A DNA stretch of 64,000 nucleotides. It comes from Pseudomonas antarctica. GTDB lineage: Bacteria; Pseudomonadota; Gammaproteobacteria; Pseudomonadales; Pseudomonadaceae. The notes under the pieces are model-generated. The model was not told where the DNA came from, did no database searches, and worked only from the letters and a program-made list of their open reading frames with translations. Below, one piece after another: positions 53,598 through 61,246 of this stretch. The DNA lies in assembly GCF_001647715.1 (NCBI RefSeq), contig NZ_CP015600.1, forward strand, positions 1,364,001 to 1,428,000, in the 5' to 3' direction. The translations under genes and the position numbers were made by a program. Positions within the stretch are counted from its first letter, which is position 1, and each line of letters starts with the position of its first letter.

Positions 53598-53631
53598 AGC
53601 CCCGCATCTTGTTCAGAAGCGGGGCTTTTTC
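53598..53631. terminator. Terminator downstream of rimO
   Basis: AGCCCCGC/GCGGGGCT flanked by A6 and T5; acts on leftward rimO transcription and possibly both ways. Confidence 0.85.
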
Positions 53632-53645
53632 AATTTTTTACAGCC

Positions 53646-54986
53646 TTAATCGCGCTTTTCAGCCCACAGGTCGTATTCATCGGCGTCCGTCACCGTGCAC
53701 CAGACCTTGTCGCCCGGCTTCAGGCCGCTGGCATCGTCGATAAACACGTTACCGTCGATTTCCGGCGCATCGAAGAAGCAACGGCCAACGGCGCCTTGCT
53801 CGTCGACTTCATCAATCAGCACTTCGATTTCTTTGCCGATACGCAGTTGCAGGCGTGCCGAGCTGATGGCCTGTTGATGGGCCATGAAGCGCTCCCAACG
53901 GTCTTGCTTGACGTCGTCTGGAACGATGGCAGCGTCCAGCAGGTTGGCTGGAGCGCCTTCCACCGGCGAGTACTGGAAGCAACCGACGCGGTCGAGTTGG
54001 GCCTCGGTCAGCCAGTCCAGCAGGTACTGGAAGTCTTCTTCGGTCTCGCCAGGGAAGCCGACGATGAACGTGGAGCGGATGATCAGCTCAGGGCAGATCT
54101 CGCGCCAGTTCTTGATGCGCGCCAGGGTCTTGTCTTCGAAGGCCGGGCGTTTCATGGCCTTGAGGATTTTCGGGCTGGCGTGCTGGAACGGGATGTCCAG
54201 GTACGGCAGGATCTTGCCGGCGGCCATCAGCGGGATCAGCTCGTCCACATGCGGGTACGGGTAAACGTAGTGCAGGCGTACCCACACGCCCAGGCTGCTC
54301 AAGGCTTCGCAGAGTTCGGTCATGCGGGTTTTCACCGGCGCGCCATTCCAGAAACCGGTGCGGTATTTCACATCGACGCCGTAGGCGCTGGTGTCCTGGG
54401 AGATCACCAACAGCTCTTTGACGCCGGATTTGACCAGGCGCTGGGCTTCGTCGAGCACGTCACCGACCGGGCGGCTGACCAGCTTGCCGCGCATCGACGG
54501 GATGATGCAGAAGCTGCAGCTGTGGTTGCAGCCTTCGGAAATCTTCAGGTACGCATAGTGGCGCGGCGTCAGCTTGATGCCTTGCGGCGGCACCAGGTCG
54601 ATCAGCGGGTTGTGGTCCTGGCGAGGCGGCACCACCTGGTGCACGGCGTTGACCACTTGCTCGTACTGTTGCGGACCGGTCACGGCCAGCACGCTTGGGT
54701 GCACCTTGCGGATATTGCCCTCTTCCACGCCCATGCAGCCGGTCACGATGACCTTGCCGTTTTCCTTGATCGCTTCGCCGATCACTTCCAGCGACTCAGC
54801 CTTCGCCGAGTCGATGAAACCGCAGGTGTTGACCACCACCACGTCGGCGTCCTGATAAGTGGACACGACGTCATAGCCTTCCATACGCAGTTGCGTGAGG
54901 ATGCGCTCGGAGTCAACGAGAGCCTTCGGGCAACCCAGGGATACAAAGCCGACCTTTGGGTTGGCTTTTGCGATGGTGGTGGACAT
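53646..54986 (-). CDS. rimO: Ribosomal protein S12 methylthiotransferase RimO
   Basis: A 446-residue radical-SAM methylthiotransferase that modifies Asp88 of ribosomal protein S12. The N-terminal cluster ligands are C19, C55 and C84; the radical-SAM CxxxCxxC is C153/C157/C160; a C-terminal TRAM domain completes it. The start at 54986 gives the usual N-terminus. Its first 19 codons and upstream 147 bp lie in a 206-bp direct repeat whose second copy is 5.2 kb away, so the gene borders a mobile island. Confidence 0.97.
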   Translation of the reverse strand: MSTTIAKANPKVGFVSLGCPKALVDSERILTQLRMEGYDVVSTYQDADVVVVNTCGFIDSAKAESLEVIGEAIKENGKVIVTGCMGVEEGNIRKVHPSVLAVTGPQQYEQVVNAVHQVVPPRQDHNPLIDLVPPQGIKLTPRHYAYLKISEGCNHSCSFCIIPSMRGKLVSRPVGDVLDEAQRLVKSGVKELLVISQDTSAYGVDVKYRTGFWNGAPVKTRMTELCEALSSLGVWVRLHYVYPYPHVDELIPLMAAGKILPYLDIPFQHASPKILKAMKRPAFEDKTLARIKNWREICPELIIRSTFIVGFPGETEEDFQYLLDWLTEAQLDRVGCFQYSPVEGAPANLLDAAIVPDDVKQDRWERFMAHQQAISSARLQLRIGKEIEVLIDEVDEQGAVGRCFFDAPEIDGNVFIDDASGLKPGDKVWCTVTDADEYDLWAEKRD

Positions 54987-55133
54987 GTCTAACCTCGGTA
55001 TTGAATGACGCCGCCGCCCAGAAGGGCAGGGCAGCGGACGGGCGCTTAGCGCGCCTCTGATCAAAAAGTGCGCAATTCTAGCGACGGGCAACGCACTTGA
55101 CCAGCTTTATGCAGGGAAATGCGACGAGTGCTG
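54928..55133. repeat. Island direct repeat, rimO-side copy (206 bp)
   Basis: Identical to 60104-60309. It covers rimO codons 1-19, the rimO upstream region and ends with a 23-bp core (GCAGGGAAATGCG then ACGAGTGCTG at 55111-55133) that recurs before kup. An open frame beginning at its ATG (55119) runs 66 codons into the island, but its reality is unclear. Confidence 0.97.
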
Positions 55134-55343
55134 CACCGCTACCAGCCGCCAGCAGATGCCGTTCTGCCGCGAGCTGGCCCCAATATTTGCAAGGCCGCTA
55201 CCGCTGAACCGCGCCACGTCGACCTGCGTGCCGTCCTGGCAGAGATCAGCCATCGTACTGGTTTACGCTTTCGCGTGTCTGATCAGCCCTATGTAGGCGT
55301 CAAAGCGCCGTTCTTTTAGAGCCCTGTCGCTGGATATCAAGGG

Positions 55344-55634
55344 TTGGACAGTCTTGCCATAGTTTTCAGCATTCTCGACTTCATCTGGCTGCAGCAGGGT
55401 GACGGGGAAGTATTCGTGGGCAGTTGGGCAGACAGCTTTTTTGGCGTTCGCTCGGCGCTGCAGCTGCCGGTGGAACTGTTCGACGACTACCAGGGCAACC
55501 AAAGCGCGATGATTGCGGCCCTTCCCGGGTTGCGACCAGGCGCAACGATCAACCACGGCGAGCGCATCACCAGTGTGGCGCTCATCGACAATCAGATGGC
55601 CATCCGATGGACGACGCAATCCGCCGCAGCGTAG
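55344..55634 (+). pseudogene. 3' fragment of a phage gene
   Basis: An open frame of up to 96 residues with no good ribosome binding site, starting only at TTG. Its C-terminal half (LPGLRPGATINHGERITSVALIDNQM in outline) looks like the end of a phage tail or virion protein, and it overlaps the next phage-like gene by 28 bases as phage genes do. Most likely it is the truncated end of a larger gene cut at the island border. I cannot name the family. Confidence 0.45.
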
Positions 55635-56578
55635 AACGACAATTTCCCGAACTTACCGGCGGTTACCACCTGCCACGCTTTGCCCGTGTTGTCGCCGTAG
55701 CCGACGCCCCGGCCGGCGCCGGCATCTGTGACGATTTCCGGCCGCGCTATGCCGTCGACATCGAGGTGCTGGGGCCGGATGGCGAGCCAGACACCAAGCT
55801 GCCGATCCTTGCCGGCGTGCCGTTGCCGCTGCCCACCGGTGGCGAGGAAATGGGCATCTACGCATTCCCCCAGGAAGGCACACAGGTTGTGGTGTGCTCC
55901 GCGTACGGCCTGCCGCACAAGCCCTATATCCAAACCATTCTGCCCCACGGCCTGAGTATGCCCCGCGTCCCGAAAGGTGACCAGGTGTGGCAGCACAGCG
56001 AGGCCTGCCAGCAGCGTGTCGACGCCGACGGCAATTGGCTGCGCCAAACCGACGGCAAGATCCTCGACAAGGCGATCGAGCGGGAAGTAGAGGCGATGGG
56101 CAACACCGAACGGTTCCAGAGCCACATCAGGACCGTGGACGACCATTCAACCGAGTCGGTTGGGGGCATCAAGACGATTGAGGCCCTGGGCGCGCTCAAG
56201 CTGCTGTCGGGTGGATCGGCGAGCCTGGCGGCGGTGGATGACCTGCACCAAGCGACCGGGCGGGATCTGAACCTGGTGGTGGGGCAGAAGCACAACGCCA
56301 CGGTAGGTGGCGACATGGAGGAAAGGATTCAGGGGCTGCGTGAAAGTGTGGCGGCGGTCAGTCAGCGACTGGTCGCGCCCAAGACCTGGTTGGGATCCGA
56401 GGGTGTGAACGTGCTGCAGGTGCTGTGCGATTTGCTTGACCTGGTGCATCAGATGAACACTCAACTGGCCAGCCATACACATGGGCCCACGCCGCCACCA
56501 GGTAATGCTTCGGCATTCACCAGCTATGCGGCGAAGGCTACGGCGCTATCAGCGGCGATGGATCCGATTACGCTTTGA
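55607..56578 (+). CDS. Phage baseplate-spike-like (gpV-type) protein in the island
   Basis: A 323-residue protein resembling phage baseplate assembly protein V/spike proteins. An OB-fold-like N-terminal part (LPRFARVVAVADAPAGAG, VEVLGPDGEPD, GEEMGIYAFPQEGTQVVV) is followed by a central beta-rich region and a helical C-terminus with HTHGPTPPPGNAS. No other structural genes accompany it, so it is a stranded phage gene or cargo with a new use. It differs from the tailocin V at 30764. Confidence 0.7.
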   Translation: MDDAIRRSVERQFPELTGGYHLPRFARVVAVADAPAGAGICDDFRPRYAVDIEVLGPDGEPDTKLPILAGVPLPLPTGGEEMGIYAFPQEGTQVVVCSAYGLPHKPYIQTILPHGLSMPRVPKGDQVWQHSEACQQRVDADGNWLRQTDGKILDKAIEREVEAMGNTERFQSHIRTVDDHSTESVGGIKTIEALGALKLLSGGSASLAAVDDLHQATGRDLNLVVGQKHNATVGGDMEERIQGLRESVAAVSQRLVAPKTWLGSEGVNVLQVLCDLLDLVHQMNTQLASHTHGPTPPPGNASAFTSYAAKATALSAAMDPITL

Positions 56579-57183
56579 CTTCGCTATCAGAATTCGCGCT
56601 AAGAAAATAGGGGGGAAACCCTCGGCAATTCACCCTTCGTTTTATACGTCCAAAAACACGTTCGACTTCGTCGTCAAAAAGCGATGCGTTTTTTAGCAGC
56701 TGTTTTTGTATTCGTTTTAACAGCGTTTTTATGTTCGTAAAAACAACTTTCCGATGTTGCGGCTACAAGCACTTACTTGCGTTGGCTTGCACTCTAGCCG
56801 TAAGCGGCTAGTTTGGTCTACCGTTCGTCGGTTCGTAATTAGGATCAATGATCCTATTTCAGTTATCTTAAAAAATACGCAAAAAAGTGTTAGCACGGTG
56901 AACCCCGCGAAAAACCTAGCTTCGTGGTGCACCCAACCTCAGTAACTGCGAGCGCGGGTGGTCAGATACGACAGAGCCCACACGTGGTGGGCTCTGTGTA
57001 GACGCATTTCAGTGGATTCCCTTCGGAAAAAACCGTGGTAGCATCTGAATTAACCACTCCGCGCCGTACTACTTTGTTACTCGCATCTCAAAGGGTATGG
57101 CCGTGTGACGGACCCGTCAAGCTCGAATAGGTCACGAAACGACAGTAGTTATGACGTAGAGTGTGACTTAGTTAGAGGAATAG
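56579..57183. other. AT-rich noncoding region with several inverted repeats
   Basis: No gene is supported. Perfect small inverted repeats include GTTTTTA/TAAAAAC (56725-56744), TAGCCG/CGGCTA (56795-56810), AGGATCA/TGATCCT (56841-56855) and a 10-bp stem CAGAGCCCAC/GTGGGCTCTG (56972-56996). Base composition is much lower in GC than the chromosome. It could contain noncoding RNA or transposon remains. Confidence 0.5.
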
Positions 57184-57205
57184 TTATTACCGATATCGGT
57201 AATAA
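57184..57205. promoter_or_regulatory. Perfect 22-bp palindrome upstream of the mini-gene
   Basis: TTATTACCGAT is followed directly by its exact complement ATCGGTAATAA. It lies 90 bp before the small ORF start. A dimeric repressor operator is a reasonable reading. Confidence 0.6.
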
Positions 57206-57294
57206 TTTATTGAGGCTCCGTCCCAAGTGAGTGGGAGGCTCTGCTGCTAATCGTTAAGAATGCGCAGGTTTCGCCAATTCGAAGGACTACCTCT

Positions 57295-57396
57295 ATGAAA
57301 AGATTTATCCAAAAGCTTTTCCCTGAAGAGTTGATTCGGTTGCTTCAGACGGCCTATTGGTTCGTCCGTTTGCTCCGAGTTATTCAACAGGTATAA
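57295..57396 (+). CDS. Possible 33-residue amphipathic peptide
   Basis: A short ORF with an AAGGA site eight bases before its ATG and a perfect terminator nine bases after its stop. The product (MKRFIQKLFPEELIRLL at the start, then QTAYWFVRLLRVIQQV) is predicted to be an amphipathic, basic helix rich in Leu, Arg and aromatics. Such peptides occur as membrane-active toxins, but no family is recognised. The compact layout palindrome-ORF-terminator argues for a real gene. Confidence 0.5.
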   Translation: MKRFIQKLFPEELIRLLQTAYWFVRLLRVIQQV

Positions 57397-57404
57397 GTGG
57401 TGCG

Positions 57405-57429
57405 CGGGGGCCAATCGGCCCTCGTTTTT
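57405..57429 (+). terminator. Terminator of the mini-gene
   Basis: CGGGGGCC/GGCCCTCG (one G-T pair) with a 4-base loop and five T. Confidence 0.8.
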
Positions 57430-57462
57430 GTCCTGCTTCCCACTGCGGCACCCCGAGCACTC

Positions 57463-58533
57463 TTAAGTGTCGAGCATGTCCCATTCGTAGCCGAGCATCC
57501 ATCTGATGGCGCTCAATTTACCGTTGATCATCCCCCATTCGAAGTCATTCCAAGGGCCGAGATCGTCCAGCCCTACTTCCTCTTCCACGCGCTTTGCTGC
57601 TGCTAGAGCGCCATTCCAGATGGTATCCAGTATTTCGTCTTGCTTGTACGGTGACCTTGAGTATTGTGCTTCTGGGAGAACCTTTAGGCGTGCTTCCTCG
57701 ACCTCAATACATCGCCCTCGATGGCGGTTGTACCAGACTTGACTCGTCAATCTCTCCTCAACCTTAAGCAGTTCTGACAGCAGCCTTGGCTCGTCTTGAT
57801 ACTCGTTCATTAATTGAAGCTCGACCCATTTCGGGGCTATTTCGTTGAGGTATGAGTTCAGGTTTATGGAGTAAGTGGAATGAGTCCCGTTGAAAAAATC
57901 GGCTATGTCTGGGTGAGGTATGCGGTCGTCGCCTGTACCGGAGCTGAAATCGTGTTTGTTATGGGTGACGAAGACAAACTGGTTTCCCGCGCCTTTTTTT
58001 TCATCTATCAAGGCTGCGGCATATAGCTCGATCAGAATGGCATCCCCCATGCTGTTTTTTGGCTTGTGAAACGGAGCACGTTTTTCTACTGCTCGCATGG
58101 CTGCCGCTCGCAAAGTAGCGTCATTTGTTTGTATCTTCCTTGCTCCTGCAAAAATTTTTTCGATGCGACCAATGGATTCGTTTACCGCCTCTCCAAGCAT
58201 GCCGACCCTATGGTCTATGTCACTGAGCTGAATCAACGCCTCTTCCAGCCCTTCCGGCTTGCCAAATTGACTCACTGCATCCCGAACTCGTCGAAAGGTA
58301 CTCGTTAAGCTCTGTCCACTTTCCTTGATGATGCGGTCTTTATTTCGATCGAATTCGTCTATCACTTGCTGTGGCAGTAGTAGCACTACAATTTCGAAGT
58401 TAATCAATTCCTGCAATGCCGCGATCGTAGCTCGCTGCCGGTAGTCCTTAGCGAGATCTAGCCAGACACAGGTATCGATCATAATGAAGATCTGGCTCCC
58501 TACGTCCTTATCTATTCTGACTTCCTGCTCCAT
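57463..58533 (-). CDS. DUF4935 PIN-domain nuclease
   Basis: A 356-residue protein whose N-terminal about 200 residues form a PIN-like RNase: acidic residues D20 (IMIDTCVWLDL), E60 (VIDEFDRNKD), D164 (SMGDAILIEL) and D195 (THNKHDF) are in place. The C-terminal about 150 residues are helical and unassigned. Such DUF4935 proteins are found in defence islands, where they may cut RNA on infection. A GGGGGAA site precedes the start; an ATG at 58482 is an alternative. A palindrome lies in its upstream region. Confidence 0.85.
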   Translation of the reverse strand: MEQEVRIDKDVGSQIFIMIDTCVWLDLAKDYRQRATIAALQELINFEIVVLLLPQQVIDEFDRNKDRIIKESGQSLTSTFRRVRDAVSQFGKPEGLEEALIQLSDIDHRVGMLGEAVNESIGRIEKIFAGARKIQTNDATLRAAAMRAVEKRAPFHKPKNSMGDAILIELYAAALIDEKKGAGNQFVFVTHNKHDFSSGTGDDRIPHPDIADFFNGTHSTYSINLNSYLNEIAPKWVELQLMNEYQDEPRLLSELLKVEERLTSQVWYNRHRGRCIEVEEARLKVLPEAQYSRSPYKQDEILDTIWNGALAAAKRVEEEVGLDDLGPWNDFEWGMINGKLSAIRWMLGYEWDMLDT

Positions 58534-59071
58534 ACGTATTCCCCCGCCCTATCTTCAACCGAACCTGGTTTTCGATGCCCAATGCTTATCGACATCATTT
58601 GATGTTATCGCAAGACGTGTGCCTATTACTTATCGATTCGGGAAGTCCGGCGAATAAGAAAAAATGACACAAGAAAGCACTTATCCCCCTCCCGCCGACG
58701 GGCTTCTCGTCGCAAAAAAGTGCAAAGGTGGAGTGTGGTGCAATGGGGGGCTCAGCCCAGGGCAGCTGTGGGCTTTAGCGGGAGAATGGTCATTGCACTG
58801 AGTGCAAAGTCTGGAAGAGGAATGTAATGCCTTTACACCTCGTGGCAGCAGAGCAGGGCAGGGGGACAGCTCTGCAGACCCCCAGCCCGCTTGGGTGAAC
58901 GGTTGGAAAACTTCCGAAGCGAGCGATTTCAAAATCTGCAGCGCTCCTCGTAATGCTCACTAGGTCGCGATGGGTAGTTTCGATTCGAATGCTGGACGCC
59001 AAGTTGCGGCTCGTTTTGCGAGTCTTCCAGCGCTCGCTTAACTTTGCACAGTCTTACCCTACCGTGCGGGG
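58534..59071. other. Noncoding gap between DUF3800 and PIN genes, hairpin-rich
   Basis: No convincing gene. Toward the PIN gene, an ACATCA-TT-TGATGT palindrome lies at 58592-58605. Between about 58690 and 58880 the sequence is GC-rich with several potential stems: CGACG/CGTCG (58697-58713), TTGCAC/GTGCAA (58794-58808) and GCAGAGC/GCTCTGC (about 58849-58876). This hints at a structured RNA on either strand. Confidence 0.45.
58592..58605. promoter_or_regulatory. Palindrome in the PIN gene promoter region
   Basis: ACATCA and TGATGT separated by TT, about 60 bp upstream of the PIN gene start. A plausible operator. Confidence 0.4.
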
Positions 59072-59863
59072 TCAACTGTTGTTGATTGCTATCTCTTCGA
59101 CCGCCAGCACAGCCTCGGGTGTCACGATCGTTGTGGTCGCGATCTGTACCGCGACACCTACATTTTGGGACGCTCTACGGACATGAAGGCCATGCATGGT
59201 GCCGCCCACGCTGTCGAAGCTTTTTTTGATGATGTCGAAGTATTGCGAATCGTCAGCTTGATAGTGTCGAAAAATCGCAAATGCAACCAGGTCGACCAAC
59301 TGGATCATCCTTGACGCTTTGGAGTCCAGAAACAGTGGTACCTCAGCAAAGTTTCTGAGCTTACCGAATGAGTGCCCATCGTACTTGAATGTTCTCGCAA
59401 GGTTCTGGATGCTTTTTTCTGTGTGGGAGGTGTCAAAAATTGCGATCCCTCTCTCAGGTTTGCCCTGCGTATTGAATCGTTGGAGGTATTTGTCAAACCT
59501 CGATGCGACCTGTTCAAAACAAGATTTGATCGGATCGTCTGCCCCATGCGCTCCACGTTCGACTACCGAAGCGAACAAGCGATATTTGCCTTTAGAGTTG
59601 GCGATGATGCTGAGACAGTCTTTGATAGCTTGAATCCGGTCGGCCATCGGGAAAGGCCGCCATTCGCTCTTGCCAGATCTCATCGGCGAACCGTGGAGCT
59701 CAATCGCGTAGGGGTCTTCAGGGGAGAACCTTGCGGCGATCTCGTTCATCTGGGTTTCAACCCAGTGAGTTTGACGTTCAAAGATGGACACGCCCGCGAG
59801 GATGAAAAAGCTCTGGCTCGGGTCGCTTGGCGTGCCTGATTCGTCAACATATAGAAGGTGCAT
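59072..59863 (-). CDS. DUF3800 protein (RNase H-like fold)
   Basis: A 263-residue DUF3800 protein. The family signature is at the start: MHLLYVDESGTPSDP, with D7-E8 as likely metal ligands, then FFILAGVSI; further acidic residues occur in IAIFDTSH and SRMIQLVDLVAFA. DUF3800 proteins are thought to be RNase H-like nucleases, often in mobile or defence contexts. I chose the start at 59863 because a GAGGA site precedes it and upstream codons run through a terminator hairpin. A noncoding RNA lies directly upstream. Confidence 0.85.
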   Translation of the reverse strand: MHLLYVDESGTPSDPSQSFFILAGVSIFERQTHWVETQMNEIAARFSPEDPYAIELHGSPMRSGKSEWRPFPMADRIQAIKDCLSIIANSKGKYRLFASVVERGAHGADDPIKSCFEQVASRFDKYLQRFNTQGKPERGIAIFDTSHTEKSIQNLARTFKYDGHSFGKLRNFAEVPLFLDSKASRMIQLVDLVAFAIFRHYQADDSQYFDIIKKSFDSVGGTMHGLHVRRASQNVGVAVQIATTTIVTPEAVLAVEEIAINNS

Positions 59864-59887
59864 CCAGTCATCCTCATCCAAAAAGAG

Positions 59888-60016
59888 CCAAAAAAAAAGT
59901 CGAGCATCTGCTCGACTTTTGTCTGATGACCTATGCATGTAGGCATAGGTTTTACGAATTAGGTAAGCCAGCGAAGGAGCTCCTTCACGCACCGCTAAGG
60001 CAGGGCTGCCGACTTG
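59888..60016 (-). ncRNA. Hairpin-rich small RNA upstream of DUF3800
   Basis: Reading leftwards from a consensus promoter, the transcript (about 130 nt) contains GAAGG/CCTTC with an AGCT loop (59973-59986), CCTATGC/GCATAGG (59930-59949) and a terminal GTCGAGC/GCTCGAC hairpin (59899-59916) followed by nine U. DUF3800 genes are reported to be accompanied by several classes of structured RNA (the DUF3800 motifs). This RNA fits that picture but has not been matched to a model. Confidence 0.65.
59889..59916 (-). terminator. Intrinsic terminator between small RNA and DUF3800
   Basis: A 7-bp perfect stem and a run of T on the minus strand, ending 26 bases before the DUF3800 start. Read-through would be needed to express the gene from the small-RNA promoter. 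Confidence 0.85.
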
Positions 60017-60022
60017 AGACGA

Positions 60023-60051
60023 AAAATAGTCATATTCTCGCCCTATGTCAA
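60023..60051 (-). promoter_or_regulatory. Consensus sigma-70 promoter of the small RNA
   Basis: TTGACA at 60046-60051 (minus strand), a 17-bp spacer and TATTTT at 60023-60028. Expected start near 60016. Confidence 0.75.
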
Positions 60052-60103
60052 CCAAAACGTTCCCTTTAACGGAACAACAATTTGTATATTTTAGCTAGCG
60101 TGT

Positions 60104-60309
60104 GGGCAACCCAGGGATACAAAGCCGACCTTTGGGTTGGCTTTTGCGATGGTGGTGGACATGTCTAACCTCGGTATTGAATGACGCCGCCGCCCAGAAG
60201 GGCAGGGCAGCGGACGGGCGCTTAGCGCGCCTCTGATCAAAAAGTGCGCAATTCTAGCGACGGGCAACGCACTTGACCAGCTTTATGCAGGGAAATGCGA
60301 CGAGTGCTG
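60104..60309. repeat. Island direct repeat, second copy (206 bp)
   Basis: Identical to 54928-55133. It carries an orphan rimO start: the first 20 codons match and the frame stops three codons later, at 60091. Any rimO promoter in it points left toward the small RNA and DUF3800. Its last 23 bp (60287-60309) are the shared core. Confidence 0.97.
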
Positions 60310-60342
60310 TATTGGCTAATTCGCATAGCCCTTACCCTGCAC

Positions 60343-60678
60343 TTAAGCCCGGGCGTCGTGCTCTGTGCGGTGCGATACAACTTTAGACATGCCTACACCT
60401 AACGCTTGAAGCACTTTCAGGAGGGTGGAGAGCTTTGGGTCACCGCCGACGGCGATGGATCTGTACAGATTTGCTCTATTAAGCCCCGTGTTCTGCGACA
60501 AACTGAGCATTCCGCCACGAGCTTCCGCTATGCGACGGATAGCGACAAGGAAGGCGTCCTCACCACCCGCTTCATCGATTTCCTCAAGCGCGACAGAAAG
60601 ATATTCGAGGGCGAACGCTTCGTCGTCTCGGAGCATTTCAAGAACGCTATCTTCATGAGAACGAGTACGAATGGTCAT
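60343..60678 (-). CDS. HigA-type antitoxin
   Basis: A 111-residue antitoxin of the addiction-module antidote family: an N-terminal acidic helical part and a C-terminal helix-turn-helix (LSLSQNTGLNRANLYRSIAVGGDPKLSTL in outline, about residues 57-86). It neutralises the toxin encoded just upstream and probably represses the operon. It overlaps the toxin gene by four bases (ATGA). Confidence 0.92.
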   Translation of the reverse strand: MTIRTRSHEDSVLEMLRDDEAFALEYLSVALEEIDEAGGEDAFLVAIRRIAEARGGMLSLSQNTGLNRANLYRSIAVGGDPKLSTLLKVLQALGVGMSKVVSHRTEHDARA

Positions 60679-60989
60679 TTTTGCTGCACCTTGTAAGATT
60701 TCCAGAGAGCCTTGGCCTGATCAATGTCGTTCTGCTGTCTGGCCTTTGAGCCACCGCCCAGCAGGAAAACTATTTTCCGGTCCTGAATTGCGTAATACAC
60801 GCGAAAGCCAGGTCCGAAGTCGAGCTTCATCTCAAAAACTCCATCTCCCACCGGCTCGGCAAGGCCAAAGTGACCAAGTGATGCTCGGTCCACTCTGGTT
60901 GTGATTCTTGCTTTTGAACGCGTGTCTTGCACGGTGTCCAGCCAAGCCTGGTAGATATCCACGCCATTGACTGACAGTACGTGTTTCAC
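60675..60989 (-). CDS. HigB/Gp49-like toxin
   Basis: A 104-residue RelE/HigB-type toxin of the phage Gp49-like family (addiction module killer). Typical segments are LDTVQDTRSKARITTRVDR, GDGVFEMKLDFGPGFRVYYA and the C-terminal FLLGGGSKARQQNDIDQAK. It is expected to cleave mRNA on the ribosome. It is the first gene of the pair; toxin-first order is usual for this family. Confidence 0.93.
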   Translation of the reverse strand: MKHVLSVNGVDIYQAWLDTVQDTRSKARITTRVDRASLGHFGLAEPVGDGVFEMKLDFGPGFRVYYAIQDRKIVFLLGGGSKARQQNDIDQAKALWKSYKVQQK

Positions 60990-61003
60990 TTCTCACATGA
61001 GAA
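60990..61003. promoter_or_regulatory. Inverted repeat at the toxin-antitoxin promoter
   Basis: TTCTCA-CA-TGAGAA directly before the toxin start, a likely binding site for autoregulation by the antitoxin. Confidence 0.55.
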
Positions 61004-61246
61004 ATGTACCTTAAAAGAGACAGGCCGATGATTGAGTTTATATATCGGCTGCGCGCGCCATGCAGGGGCACGATTTATTGATCAGCTAAGCCAGCTGGGG
61101 AGTCCCGGCTTACGCCGCTTAGGCAGCACTAATGAGCCAGGCCAAAAATAAACGGTCCGCCGTAATGTGATCAATGCAGGCAAAAAGGCTCCAAAGTGCC
61201 GTGACCTTTATTAACGGCTGCAGAAAACGACACCAGAACCACTTGA
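61004..61246. other. Noncoding end of the second island segment
   Basis: No gene is seen. This stretch should hold the toxin-antitoxin promoter and the joint with the chromosomal kup leader. Confidence 0.4.

Noticed and set aside
53796..54992. A 398-codon open frame on the plus strand opposite rimO
   Set aside because: RimO has all its motifs on the minus strand; the opposite frame is His/Val/Gln-rich nonsense caused by GC-rich codon bias.
55119..55319. 66-codon gene starting in the 23-bp core
   Set aside because: The start belongs to the repeat and different sequences follow it at each copy; no family is recognised and no signal peptide is present. It may be a chance fusion or a gene fragment.
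58681..58932. 83-codon frame in the gap between PIN and DUF3800
   Set aside because: Composition is unlike protein (runs of Ser, Pro, His, Cys), there is no ribosome binding site, and it covers the hairpin-rich segment.
59864..60055. 64-residue N-terminal extension of DUF3800
   Set aside because: It would read through three hairpins and a terminator; the family signature begins at the shorter start, which has its own ribosome binding site.
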